Source: Alphaproteobacteria bacterium | GTDB taxonomy: Bacteria > Pseudomonadota > Alphaproteobacteria > UBA7985 > JAUIBT01 | NCBI GenBank assembly: GCA_030428565.1 | Contig: JAUIDR010000034.1 | Coordinates: 1-36,697 of the forward strand | Direction: 5' to 3' | Length of the DNA: 36,697 bases | Notes under the pieces: generated by a model | The model's input: the letters and a program-made list of their open reading frames with translations, nothing else | What the model was told of the DNA's origin: nothing | Database searches by the model: none | Made by a program: the position numbers and the translations under genes | Shown: piece by piece, positions 24,699 to 32,799 of the stretch | How positions within the stretch are numbered: the stretch's first letter is position 1 | How the letters are laid out: each line of letters starts with the position of its first letter

Positions 24699-26063
24699 CT
24701 ATTTGCCGATGCAGAAATTCTCAAACAGTGCATCCAACATTTCTTCGACATCGTAGTCGCCGAGCAACAAGGATAGCGCATTGATGCCTTGGGTCAAATG
24801 CAGCGCCTGCAGTTCGATTGGCGTGTCTCGATCGATACCCTCGAGCACCAACAAGCAGTCCTGTGCCAAGCGATTTTGCCGCTGACTGGTCAGCGCCTGC
24901 GCCAGCCCTTGGCTTTGGATACGAGCGCGCACCCGCTGCTCCAGCGCGGCGCGCAGACCATCGAGCCCCAACCCCGTCATGTTATCAATCTGGAGCCAAG
25001 GGCGCTGAATTTGCGTCTCCGACAACCCTGGCGCGTCCCGGTTCTGCCTCTCTTGAGCTTCGCTCTCTTGGGTTTGCCTCTCTTGGGCCGCCCCGAAGGT
25101 CTCCACCACCAGATCGGCATCGGGCAACACGTCCTGACCGGGCTTAATTGCGCAAACGCGGATATCGGCCTGCTGCCAAAGGGCCCGCGCCCGCTCGACC
25201 CCCATTGTCTCGACCGCGCCGACGTCGCGCCGCAGACCGGCAGTATCCACCAGGGTCAACGGCACCCCCGCCACCACCATTGTCGCCTCAATCGCGTCGC
25301 GGGTTGTGCCCGCACTGTCATGGACCAGAGCGACATCACGGCCAACGAGATTATTGATAAGGCTTGATTTTCCGACGTTTGGCTGGCCGGCGATGACACA
25401 CAGTAAACCGCCGCGGTGTTGCTCCAACCAATGGCTGGCACGCAACGAGGCCCGCAATTCGCCCAGCAATTCGGCCAAAACCGGCATCCAAGGTTGCGCA
25501 GCCAGTTCGCTCAAATCTTCGTCGGCAAAATCGATGCTCGCCTCAACGTCCGCCAGCATTTGGAGCATGCGGGTGCGCCATCCGCGCACCATGACTTCTT
25601 GGCCAGTCACCCGCGCCCGCGATGCCGACTCCTTTTGCCAAGGCGTTTGCGCCTCCAAGAGCGCACCCAAAGCCTCGACCTCTAGCACCGACATTTTGCC
25701 ATTCAGCAAGGCACGACGACTGAATTCGCCCGCCTTGGCGGCGCGTACGTCGGGCAGCGCCTCCAGGCAGTCCAAGATCTCGTCGACGATCAAGGGGCTG
25801 CCGTGACATTGAATCTCCGCCACCGCCTCGCCGGTAAAAGAGCGCTGCTCTTCGAACAGCAGCAGCAATGCCTCATCTAACAAGGCGCCGCTGTCCGGGT
25901 GGTGAAGGGCGCGCAAGACGGCTGTGCGCGGCGCCGGCAAACGCCCTTTCACAAGGGCTGCCACCGCGTTCCAAGCTTGAGGTCCGGACAAGCGGATCAC
26001 GGCCACGCCCGCCCGGCCCGCTCCGGACGCCAAGGCGGCGATGGTAGCGCGCTGTTCAGACAT
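24699..26063 (-). CDS. mnmE: tRNA modification GTPase MnmE with divergent G4/G5 region
   Basis: MnmE partners MnmG in U34 modification of tRNA. The 454 residues (same length as E. coli) show the N-terminal tetrahydrofolate-binding domain (1-118), the helical domain, and an inserted G domain with G1 GQPNVGKS (226-233), G2 AGTTRD (251-256) and G3 DTAG (273-276). The C-terminal CIGK (451-454) carries the catalytic-site cysteine. The canonical G4 NKxD motif is not visible. In its place lies AQERQTQESEAQERQ (326-340), and the G5 region reads IDNMTGLGL instead of SAxTGxG. GGAG lies seven bases before ATG 26063. It starts 15 bp after the rho stop. Confidence 0.93.
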   Translation of the reverse strand: MSEQRATIAALASGAGRAGVAVIRLSGPQAWNAVAALVKGRLPAPRTAVLRALHHPDSGALLDEALLLLFEEQRSFTGEAVAEIQCHGSPLIVDEILDCLEALPDVRAAKAGEFSRRALLNGKMSVLEVEALGALLEAQTPWQKESASRARVTGQEVMVRGWRTRMLQMLADVEASIDFADEDLSELAAQPWMPVLAELLGELRASLRASHWLEQHRGGLLCVIAGQPNVGKSSLINNLVGRDVALVHDSAGTTRDAIEATMVVAGVPLTLVDTAGLRRDVGAVETMGVERARALWQQADIRVCAIKPGQDVLPDADLVVETFGAAQERQTQESEAQERQNRDAPGLSETQIQRPWLQIDNMTGLGLDGLRAALEQRVRARIQSQGLAQALTSQRQNRLAQDCLLVLEGIDRDTPIELQALHLTQGINALSLLLGDYDVEEMLDALFENFCIGK

Positions 26064-26078
26064 AGCCCGCTCCGGCCC

Positions 26079-27335
26079 TTACTGGTTCATTGATTGGAAG
26101 AAATCGGCGTTGGACTTGGTCTCGCGCAGTTTGCCGAGCAAGAATTCCATCGCCTCGGTCGCGCCCATCGGCATGAGAACGCGGCGCAAGACCCACATCT
26201 TCTGCAGCACGTCTTTGGCCACCAACAGTTCTTCCTTACGCGTACCGGATTTGCCGATATCGATCGCCGGGAAGGTCCGCTTATCAGCCAGTTTTCGATC
26301 CAGAACCAATTCCGAGTTACCGGTACCCTTGAACTCCTCGAAAATGACTTCGTCCATTTTGGAGCCGGTATCGACCAGCGCCGTCCCGATAATGGTCAGC
26401 GAGCCACCTTCTTCGATATTGCGCGCCGCACCGAAAAAACGCTTGGGGCGCTGCAGCGCGTTGGCATCGACACCACCGGTCAGGACTTTACCCGAGGAGG
26501 GCACGACCGTGTTGTAGGCCCGCGCCAAACGGGTAATCGAGTCGAGCAATATCACCACATCGTGCTTATGTTCGACCAGGCGCTTGGCTTTTTCGATCAC
26601 CATCTCGGCGACCTGGACGTGCCGCGAGGCGGGTTCGTCAAAGGTCGAGCTCACGACCTCGCCGCGCACCGAGCGCTGCATGTCGGTCACTTCTTCCGGG
26701 CGTTCGTCGATCAACAGGACCAACAGATAGGCCTCGGGATGATTGGCGGCGACCGATTTAGCAATATTCTGCAAAATCATAGTCTTACCAGAGCGCGGTG
26801 GCGCCACAACCAAGGCGCGCTGTCCCTTACCCACCGGAGCCACCAGGTCGATGATACGACCGGTATAGTCCTTTTTGGTCGGGTCTTCGGTCTCCAGATT
26901 GAGGCGCTGATCGGGGTAGAGCGGTGTTAGGTTGTCAAAATTGACCCGCAGACGCGCTTGCTCGGGGTCAGAGTGATTGACCTTCGTAACCTTGGTTAAG
27001 GAGAAATAGCGCTCGTTTTCCTTCGGCGCTTTGATTTCACCCTCGACCGTATCGCCGGTGCGCAAAGAAAAGCGGCGGATCAAATTGGGACTAATATAGA
27101 TGTCGTCTGGACCTGGAAGATAGTTTTCTTCCTTCGAGCGCAGATAGCCAAAGCCGTCTTGCAGCACTTCCAGAGTGCCGTCGCCGAACAGCGCTTCGTC
27201 GTTATCTGCGGTTTGCTTCAAAATGGCAAACATCAGCTCCTGACGGCGCAGGTTGCCGGGATCTTCGAGCTCGAGTTCTTCGGCCAAATCCAGAAGGTCG
27301 GCAGGACTCTTCTGCTTGAGTTCAGATAAATGCAT
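26079..27335 (-). CDS. rho: Transcription termination factor Rho
   Basis: Rho is a hexameric RNA translocase that ends untranslated transcripts. The 418 residues include the N-terminal helical domain (1-45), the cold-shock-like RNA-binding domain with GFGYLRS (61-67), and the ATPase with Walker A APPRSGKT (178-185), [13 protein letters not shown] (Walker B and Q-loop partner) and [15 protein letters not shown]. The C-terminal [10 protein letters not shown] is typical. The order hemJ-rho-mnmE is conserved in alphaproteobacteria. A 335-bp leader upstream contains repeats and an IHF-like site; Rho genes are often autoregulated through their leader, which may apply here. Confidence 0.96.
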   Translation of the reverse strand: MHLSELKQKSPADLLDLAEELELEDPGNLRRQELMFAILKQTADNDEALFGDGTLEVLQDGFGYLRSKEENYLPGPDDIYISPNLIRRFSLRTGDTVEGEIKAPKENERYFSLTKVTKVNHSDPEQARLRVNFDNLTPLYPDQRLNLETEDPTKKDYTGRIIDLVAPVGKGQRALVVAPPRSGKTMILQNIAKSVAANHPEAYLLVLLIDERPEEVTDMQRSVRGEVVSSTFDEPASRHVQVAEMVIEKAKRLVEHKHDVVILLDSITRLARAYNTVVPSSGKVLTGGVDANALQRPKRFFGAARNIEEGGSLTIIGTALVDTGSKMDEVIFEEFKGTGNSELVLDRKLADKRTFPAIDIGKSGTRKEELLVAKDVLQKMWVLRRVLMPMGATEAMEFLLGKLRETKSNADFFQSMNQ

Positions 27336-27397
27336 GGACCAACAATGTTTAGGGGAGAAAAAGGAGGCCGCCGTTATTCGGTCTAGGCTCTACTCGC

Positions 27398-27425
27398 TGC
27401 CAAAGGCAGGACGGTGCCAAAGGCA
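27398..27425. repeat. Paired 11-bp inverted-repeat element in the rho leader
   Basis: TGCCAAAGGCA occurs exactly twice with starts 17 bp apart. Each copy is itself an inverted repeat (TGCC/GGCA around AAA). The pair lies about 65-90 bp upstream of the rho start and could be tandem operator half-sites or paired leader hairpins. Confidence 0.6.
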
Positions 27426-27615
27426 AGCGTGCACTAGCTCCGATCAAAGGGCGCCATACCCTTTCAATAGGAGCTCCGTTTCTACGCTGATATCTAGCGC
27501 GCGTCAATCGTCATCATTCGCAAGACGCGCTTATGGGCGTAACAAGGCCAACGCGCGTTCTGCCGCCGAGGTCTTGCCGCCAGTGCGAATTTGCGAAACC
27601 GAATTTTTACTTTTA

Positions 27616-27630
27616 AATATCAATACGTTA
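27616..27630. promoter_or_regulatory. IHF-like site upstream of rho (15-bp repeat copy 2)
   Basis: AATATCAATACGTTA is identical to the sequence at 20006-20020 and is also preceded by TTTT plus one variable base. It holds a perfect WATCAANNNNTTR (27618-27630). It lies in an AT-rich pocket about 40 bp from the hemJ stop and about 285 bp upstream of rho. Confidence 0.5.
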
Positions 27631-27670
27631 TATATCATAGACGCTGGTCAGCGCCCCTGACAACACTCGC

Positions 27671-28120
27671 CTAGAACGGCCGCACTACAGCCAGCGCGAC
27701 GATGACGATCATCGCCAAGGTCGGCACTTCGTTCATAAAACGATAAAACCGCGCCGAGTGCTGATTCTCATCGCGGGCAAAAGCCTTGAGCCAGCGGGTG
27801 CAGTACCCATGAAAGCCCATCAGCACGCCTAGGAAGACCACTTTGCCCCAGAACCAGAGCGAACCCCAGATGGCCTGACCGCCCAAAATGGCCAAGACCA
27901 CGCCTGCTGCCAGCGCTGCCAACATGGCCGGGTTCATAATCAGGCGATAGAGGCGATCTTCCATGCCCTTTAGCAGCTCCGAAGCCTCGGAACCGGTCTC
28001 AAGACCAGCGTGATTCACGAACAAGCGCGGTAGATAGAGCATGGCCGCCATCCACGAAATGACCGCCAAAATATGAAAGGCCTTGATCCAAGGCTGCGCC
28101 ATCAACAGCACGTCACCCAT
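27671..28120 (-). CDS. hemJ: Protoporphyrinogen IX oxidase, HemJ type
   Basis: HemJ oxidises protoporphyrinogen IX to protoporphyrin IX, the step before iron insertion, in the inner membrane. The 149-residue protein has about four membrane helices. It shows the family N-terminus WIKAFHILAVISWMAAMLYLPR (11-32, His16), a NPAMLAALAAG helix, LWFWGKVVFL (Lys93) and FYRFMNEVPTLAMI near the end. AAGGAGG lies six bases before ATG 28120, a near-perfect ribosome site. It lies next to hemH and hemE, giving three late heme genes on one strand. Confidence 0.93.
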   Translation of the reverse strand: MGDVLLMAQPWIKAFHILAVISWMAAMLYLPRLFVNHAGLETGSEASELLKGMEDRLYRLIMNPAMLAALAAGVVLAILGGQAIWGSLWFWGKVVFLGVLMGFHGYCTRWLKAFARDENQHSARFYRFMNEVPTLAMIVIVALAVVRPF

Positions 28121-28261
28121 GCCTGTCCTCCTTGCTGCTCGCTTCGATTCGATTTCGAACCTGGTTTATTCTTCTTACAAATCTGGCCCCAACTTGCGTT
28201 GCGCTCGATCAAAATCGATAGACCAGCGCCGCTATCCGATTGGTTGCGGCCATCCTTTTGA

Positions 28262-29422
28262 TTATTGCAGGTTTTCCCCCCAGCCTTGTACCGCAGGTGC
28301 CATTGAAGCTGCAGGCTCAAGCTGGCAGGGACAGCGGCTGCGATCACCGCTGCAAATCCGGCTGCCTTTGTAGGACGAAACGCCGGTCCTGCGGTTGAGG
28401 CTTGCACGCACTTGTTCTGCCAAAGCGTCGATGTAGGTCATGCGCGCGTTGATTGTCGGCACGCGCTCATAGGCCGGAACGCCGGCTGCTTCGGCCACTT
28501 CGCCGTATTCTTCATCAAGCTCAACCAGGGTCTCCGAGTGTTCAGAGACGAAAGCAATCGGCACCAACACGACCGGCACCTTGTCGTGACCGGCTTGCTC
28601 AATTTCTTTTTCGGTATCGGGCTCTAGCCACTTCAACGGGCCCACCTTGGACTGAAAACAGATGCGCCAATCAGCGTCTTTGAGGCCCATCTCTTTCATC
28701 ACCAGATGGCAAGATTGTTCGATTTGGGCTTGATAGGGATCGCCTTTGCGGATCATCGCAACCGGCAGACCGTGCGCCGAGAACAAGATGCGCGGCTTGC
28801 CAGCCTTTGACGCGCGCTCGTAGGCGTCATTCGTCAAACGCGCCATACCTTGAATGAAACCCGGCTCATCGGGGTAACAACAAATCAAGTGGGTCGGCAC
28901 CTCAAGCCCGATTTTTTCCGCCGCCGCCTGCCAGACGCGATAGGATGAACCGGTGGTCGCGCGCGCATACTGAGGATAGAGCGGCAGCAGCACGATGCGA
29001 TCGGGCTGCCAGTCTTGGACCTGGCGCACCGCTTCATCACTCATCGGATGCCAATAGCGCATCGAGATAAAGGTTTTGACCTCACCAAGACCGAACTGGT
29101 CGGACGAAAGCACGTCTTGCAGCTCTTCAGCTTGGCTCTTGGTGTAGCCCAAAATCGTCGATCCGCCGCCCATTTCGGCATAGATTTTCTTGGCTGTCGG
29201 CGCCCGCCATCGCGACAAGAAATGCGCTAAGGCATAGCGCACCGGCCCCGGAGCTTCGACAATGTAAGGATCGTTGAACAGATTGAATAAGAAGGGCTGC
29301 ACCGAGTCTTGATCGTCTGGTCCACCGTATTGCAGCAGCACGACGGCGATGCGTTCTTTTGAAAAATCAATATCTTGCATAGCGTTCTGCGTTTCCAGGG
29401 AATTGCTTTGATCTAAGCTCAC
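28262..29422 (-). CDS. hemH: Ferrochelatase with C-terminal iron-sulfur cysteine motif
   Basis: HemH inserts Fe(II) into protoporphyrin IX to make heme. The 386 residues carry LLPLYPQYARATTGSSYRVW (145-164 in two blocks), the catalytic His217 in FSAHGLP and Glu294 in FVSEHSETL. The C-terminal tail has cysteines 357, 364 and 366 (C-x6-C-x-C), plus Cys181/182 in LICCYP. This spacing equals that of the [2Fe-2S] ligands known in Caulobacter ferrochelatase. GTG 29422 is preceded by GAGG at good spacing; an in-frame ATG at 29380 is the alternative. Beyond the cysteines a 20-residue tail is not conserved. Confidence 0.93.
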   Translation of the reverse strand: MSLDQSNSLETQNAMQDIDFSKERIAVVLLQYGGPDDQDSVQPFLFNLFNDPYIVEAPGPVRYALAHFLSRWRAPTAKKIYAEMGGGSTILGYTKSQAEELQDVLSSDQFGLGEVKTFISMRYWHPMSDEAVRQVQDWQPDRIVLLPLYPQYARATTGSSYRVWQAAAEKIGLEVPTHLICCYPDEPGFIQGMARLTNDAYERASKAGKPRILFSAHGLPVAMIRKGDPYQAQIEQSCHLVMKEMGLKDADWRICFQSKVGPLKWLEPDTEKEIEQAGHDKVPVVLVPIAFVSEHSETLVELDEEYGEVAEAAGVPAYERVPTINARMTYIDALAEQVRASLNRRTGVSSYKGSRICSGDRSRCPCQLEPAASMAPAVQGWGENLQ

Positions 29423-29557
29423 GCGGGCCTCTAATTTTGAGCGCTAGCTGGCCGGAAAGTGGCTCAGCTCTGCGCCATTTGGTTCTGGCAAATACAAGCA
29501 GGCGGAACGGCACTAGACTTGGCCGAACCGCATTTGGCCTTGATAAGATACCGCCGA

Positions 29558-30595
29558 TCAGGCCTGAAGCAAGCGACGCGACAATTGGTCAACGTGAGCC
29601 ACCGGCGTTGGCGGAATGAGGCCGTGCGACAGGTTGAAAATGAAAGGACCATCGCGCCAGGCTTCGCGAATTTCATCGGCGGCACGCAGCATGGCATCCC
29701 CGCCGGTGACGACCATCAGTGGATCTAAGTTGCCCTGCAGACAGACATGCGGCTGCAACTGCTCGCGCGCAAATGACAGGCTGACCGTATGATCCAAAGA
29801 CAGGGCGTCAAAGCAACCCATCTTGGCCAATTTCAAGGTGTTGCATCCCACTTGGCGGGCAAAGGCGATAATGGGCACCTTGGGGTAGCGTTGCTTGAGC
29901 GTCTGCGCGATCTCGGCCATAGGCGCAAATGACCAGCGTTCTTGACCAGCCTCGTCCAGAGCGCCCGCCCAGGAATCAAACAATTGCACCGCCTCGGCGC
30001 CCGCCTCGATCTGGGCGGACAAGTAGTCGATCGTGGCTTCCACCAAGCGATCAATCAGACGTCCGAAACCGGCAGGATCACCATAGGCCCACTGTTTGAC
30101 GTTCTCGTAATTGCGTGAGGAACGGCCCTCGACCATGTAAGTCGCCACGGTCCAAGGTGCGCCCGCAAATCCGATCAATGCGGTGTTCTCGAACTCATCC
30201 GCCAAGTCCTTCGAGAGACGAGCCACCACATCAAAAATCACCGACAAGCGCTGTTTGAGCGCTGAAGCATCATAGGCTTCAAGATCATCGACGCTGGCAA
30301 TGGGCTCCAGCCTTGGGCCTTCGCCTTCTTCGAACCAGACCTTCTGGCCCAGGCCCAAAGGCACCACTAGGATGTCAGAGAACAAAATCGCTGCATCCAT
30401 GCCAAAGGCTCTTAACGGCTGCTTGGTCACTTCCACTGCTTTATCGGCATTGAAGCAAAGATCTAGGAAGCCGCCCGCATCGGCTCTCACCGCGCGGTAT
30501 TCGGGCATATAACGGCCCGCTTGGCGCATGAACCAGAAGGGAGGCCGTTCGACAGGTTGGCGCTTAAGGGCGCGAAGCAAAGGTTTATCGATCAT
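29558..30595 (-). CDS. hemE: Uroporphyrinogen decarboxylase
   Basis: HemE removes four carboxyl groups from uroporphyrinogen III to give coproporphyrinogen III in the cytoplasm. The 345 residues start with the conserved PPFWFMRQAGRYMPEYR block (18-34) and show FSDILVVPLGLG, GFAGAPWTVATYMVEG and FNLSHGLIPPTPV near the end. Length is normal. Its ATG at 30595 borders the presumed replication origin, the same position hemE holds in Caulobacter. The ribosome site is weak. Confidence 0.95.
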   Translation of the reverse strand: MIDKPLLRALKRQPVERPPFWFMRQAGRYMPEYRAVRADAGGFLDLCFNADKAVEVTKQPLRAFGMDAAILFSDILVVPLGLGQKVWFEEGEGPRLEPIASVDDLEAYDASALKQRLSVIFDVVARLSKDLADEFENTALIGFAGAPWTVATYMVEGRSSRNYENVKQWAYGDPAGFGRLIDRLVEATIDYLSAQIEAGAEAVQLFDSWAGALDEAGQERWSFAPMAEIAQTLKQRYPKVPIIAFARQVGCNTLKLAKMGCFDALSLDHTVSLSFAREQLQPHVCLQGNLDPLMVVTGGDAMLRAADEIREAWRDGPFIFNLSHGLIPPTPVAHVDQLSRRLLQA

Positions 30596-31129
30596 GCCTA
30601 ACCAACTAGAAAGATTCTAAAAAATAAGAAAGGGTAGTTTTGGTAGGGCGGCAACATAACTTGCATAACTCGCCTTATCCGAACGCTGTATTCCTTTCTG
30701 CGTGCGGGGCAATTTTTTGCTTGGGTTTTGAATCTAAACCAAAACTTTTCGCGGTTTTCGCACATTGCAGGGTGGCTTCGCGAAGCGGCAACCGCTTTTG
30801 CACAAGCGTATAGTTTGTGTGGGAATCGACCGCTTACTACCGGCTTGTGCACAGCTGCCCAGGCCCATGCAGGGCAGGCTGTATGAACTGTGCATAAAAC
30901 CAGCACTTGCACACAGGCTAGGCGCGTTTTACCCTGATTTTTCCGCACCGCTTCTTGGCTTTTCGTCGGACTTTTTTTCTGGTTAGAGGCCTTGACACCC
31001 AACCCTTGCGCCCTGCGAGCTTGGTGACTGCGACCTAAGATAATGCTTGCAGCGATCTGGCTGCGGTCTTGGGGTCGAATCGCTGGCTTTGTCGCCGCGC
31101 TCTAGCCTTCGAGTCTCTGCGATAGCCCC
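30596..31129. other. Probable chromosomal replication origin (oriC)
   Basis: This 534-bp gene-free gap separates hemE (minus) from ppsR (plus). DnaA-box matches to TTWTNCACA: TTTTGCACA (30796-30804) and TTATGCACA (minus, 30889-30897) are perfect; TTGTGCACA (30845-30853) and TTTCGCACA (30756-30764) have one mismatch; TTATCCGAA (30675-30683) is weaker. An AT-rich run at about 30610-30632 could be the unwinding element. A one-mismatch IHF-like site (30824-30836) lies between boxes. Gene context (hemE on one side, maf/aroE/coaE/dnaQ on the other, parS nearby) matches known alphaproteobacterial origins. The promoters of hemE and ppsR should also be here. I found no TTAA-N7-TTAA CtrA site. Confidence 0.75.
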
Positions 31130-32044
31130 ATGACGCTGCCCTTTCATATGCATTTGGTCTCAGATTCTACAGGCGAGACCATCAATACCGTTGCGCGGGC
31201 GTGTTTGGCGCAATTCGAAGGCGTGCAGGTCGAGCTGCACGTCTGGTCGCTCATTAAATCGCCGACCCAGCTCAATGCGGTGATCGAAGCAATTCGCGTT
31301 CTGCCCGGCCCAGTCCTTTATACGGTGGTTGATGAAGGTCTGCGCCAAGACCTGGAGAGCGCCTGTCGTGCCATGGGCACGCCGTCGGTTCCCATCTTGG
31401 ACCGGCCGATCGCTATGCTGTCGGCCTTCTTTGGCGTGGAGACTGTCGGCAAACCCGGACGCCAGCATGAACTGAGCCCAGAATACTTTAAGCGTATCGC
31501 GGCGATGGACTTTGCTATGCGCTGTGACGATGGCCAGAGCGAAGAATACTACCGCGAGGCTGATATCATTTTGGTCGGGGTCTCGCGCACCTCCAAAACG
31601 CCGACCTCGGTGATTTTGGCCCAACGCGGGATCAAGGCGGCGAATATCCCACTGGTGCCGGGCCGTCCTTTTAATGAGAGCCTAACAAGCCTGAAAAAGC
31701 CGCTGTTCGTGGGCCTGATCAACGATCCGCGCAAGCTGTCGGAAGTGCGCCGCTCGCGGCTGGAGCATTTGGGGCAAATCCCTTCGACCGATTATGTGGA
31801 TGTCGAAGCGATCCGCGAGGAGATCCGCAATGCGCGCCGCCTCTATACTAAGTACCGTTGGCCGGTGATTGATGTCTCGCGTCGTTCAATCGAGGAGACC
31901 GCCGCCCAGGTCATGATACTCTATAATCGACGCCAGGCTGAACTCGCCGCCGAAACTGCAGCTGAAACCTCTCCTGACTCCTCTTCAGAGATTTCAATTC
32001 CGGAGGCATCTTCATCTAATTCAGCGGCTAAGACCAGTGCGTGA
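31130..32044 (+). CDS. ppsR: PEP synthase / PPDK regulatory kinase-phosphorylase (DUF299)
   Basis: Members phosphorylate a threonine of pyruvate phosphate dikinase or PEP synthase with ADP and remove it with phosphate, switching the enzyme off and on. The 304 residues begin FHMHLVSDSTGETINTVARA, the standard start. They contain the P-loop-like GVSRTSKTPTS (150-160), PLVPGRPFNESL and LINDPRKLSEVRRSRL. The last 35 residues are Ser/Ala/Glu-rich and look disordered. No dikinase or PEP synthase gene is nearby, so which target it controls cannot be told. It is first in the plus-strand run after the origin. Confidence 0.92.
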   Translation: MTLPFHMHLVSDSTGETINTVARACLAQFEGVQVELHVWSLIKSPTQLNAVIEAIRVLPGPVLYTVVDEGLRQDLESACRAMGTPSVPILDRPIAMLSAFFGVETVGKPGRQHELSPEYFKRIAAMDFAMRCDDGQSEEYYREADIILVGVSRTSKTPTSVILAQRGIKAANIPLVPGRPFNESLTSLKKPLFVGLINDPRKLSEVRRSRLEHLGQIPSTDYVDVEAIREEIRNARRLYTKYRWPVIDVSRRSIEETAAQVMILYNRRQAELAAETAAETSPDSSSEISIPEASSSNSAAKTSA

Positions 32045-32133
32045 CGGCAACTGGCGCATTGAGCGTTGCCGGTCGCCCTTGAACCCAATCCCGGCTTACC
32101 GCTAATATCCACCAATAATGAGGCCTTCGCTTC

Positions 32134-32799
32134 GTGAGCCCGCAATCTGCCGTCTTCGCCCAATCTCCTTATTCTGCGTCGGGCTTGTCCTTGTCTTCTG
32201 ACAGTCCGCCCTTGGTGCTGGCTTCAGGCTCGGCCATCCGTCGCCAGCTCTTGGTCAATGCTGGCCTGAATTTTATCGTCGAGCCGGCGCACGTTGACGA
32301 AGCCTTGGTCAAGCAAGACCTGGCCCGTGAAGGTGCCAGCGCTGAGGCCTTGGCCGAGACCCTGGCCGAGCTCAAAGCCCGGCAGGTCGCGCTGCGCCAT
32401 AGCGAAGCGCTGGTCCTGGGCTGCGATCAAGTGCTGGCTTGTGGCTCGATGTTGTTTGATAAACCCGCCGATCTGGATCACGTGGCCTGCCATTTGCGCG
32501 CCTTGTCAGGTAAGACCCACAGCCTCTACGTTTCGGCGGTCATACAACAAGGCGATCGGCGTATTTGGCACGTCAATCGCCGCGCCGATCTGACGATGCG
32601 CGAGCTCTCTGACGCTTATATCGCCGATTACGTCGCTGCGGTGGGGCAAGAGGTCATGGCCTCGGTCGGGGCCTATCAGCTTGAAGGGCTGGGCGCGCAA
32701 CTGTTTTCGCGTATCGAGGGCGATTACTTCACCATCCTAGGGCTGCCCCTGTTGGATATTCTAGGGTTTTTGCGTTTGCGAGGAGATCTGAAAGCATGA
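32134..32799 (+). CDS. maf: Maf-family nucleotide pyrophosphatase
   Basis: Maf proteins hydrolyse non-canonical nucleoside triphosphates and are tied to septum regulation. The family motif appears as LVLASGSAIRRQLL (27-40), variant from the usual SxSPRR with Ala-Ile in the middle. Conserved blocks VLGCDQVLAC and LEGLGAQLFSRIEGDYFTILGLPL follow. The called GTG start 32134 leaves about 26 residues before the motif, longer than usual; in-frame TTG codons at 32185 and 32191 are alternatives. The stop overlaps the aroE start by four bases (ATGA), so the two are translationally coupled. Confidence 0.88.
   Translation: MSPQSAVFAQSPYSASGLSLSSDSPPLVLASGSAIRRQLLVNAGLNFIVEPAHVDEALVKQDLAREGASAEALAETLAELKARQVALRHSEALVLGCDQVLACGSMLFDKPADLDHVACHLRALSGKTHSLYVSAVIQQGDRRIWHVNRRADLTMRELSDAYIADYVAAVGQEVMASVGAYQLEGLGAQLFSRIEGDYFTILGLPLLDILGFLRLRGDLKA

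Larger units (their letters stand above)
27336..27670. other. rho upstream region
   Basis: This 335-bp gap between the hemJ stop and the rho start should carry the rho promoter and leader. It contains two copies of TGCCAAAGGCA (27398-27408, 27415-27425), an imperfect inverted repeat AGCGCGCGTC/GACGCGCT near 27497-27533, and the AT-rich IHF-like repeat at 27616-27630. No gene is supported; the plus-strand open frame here has no family match. Confidence 0.5.

Noticed and set aside
30598-31002. 134-residue minus-strand frame inside the origin gap
   Set aside because: No family features; it covers the DnaA-box cluster and ends against the hemE start. Unlikely to be coding.
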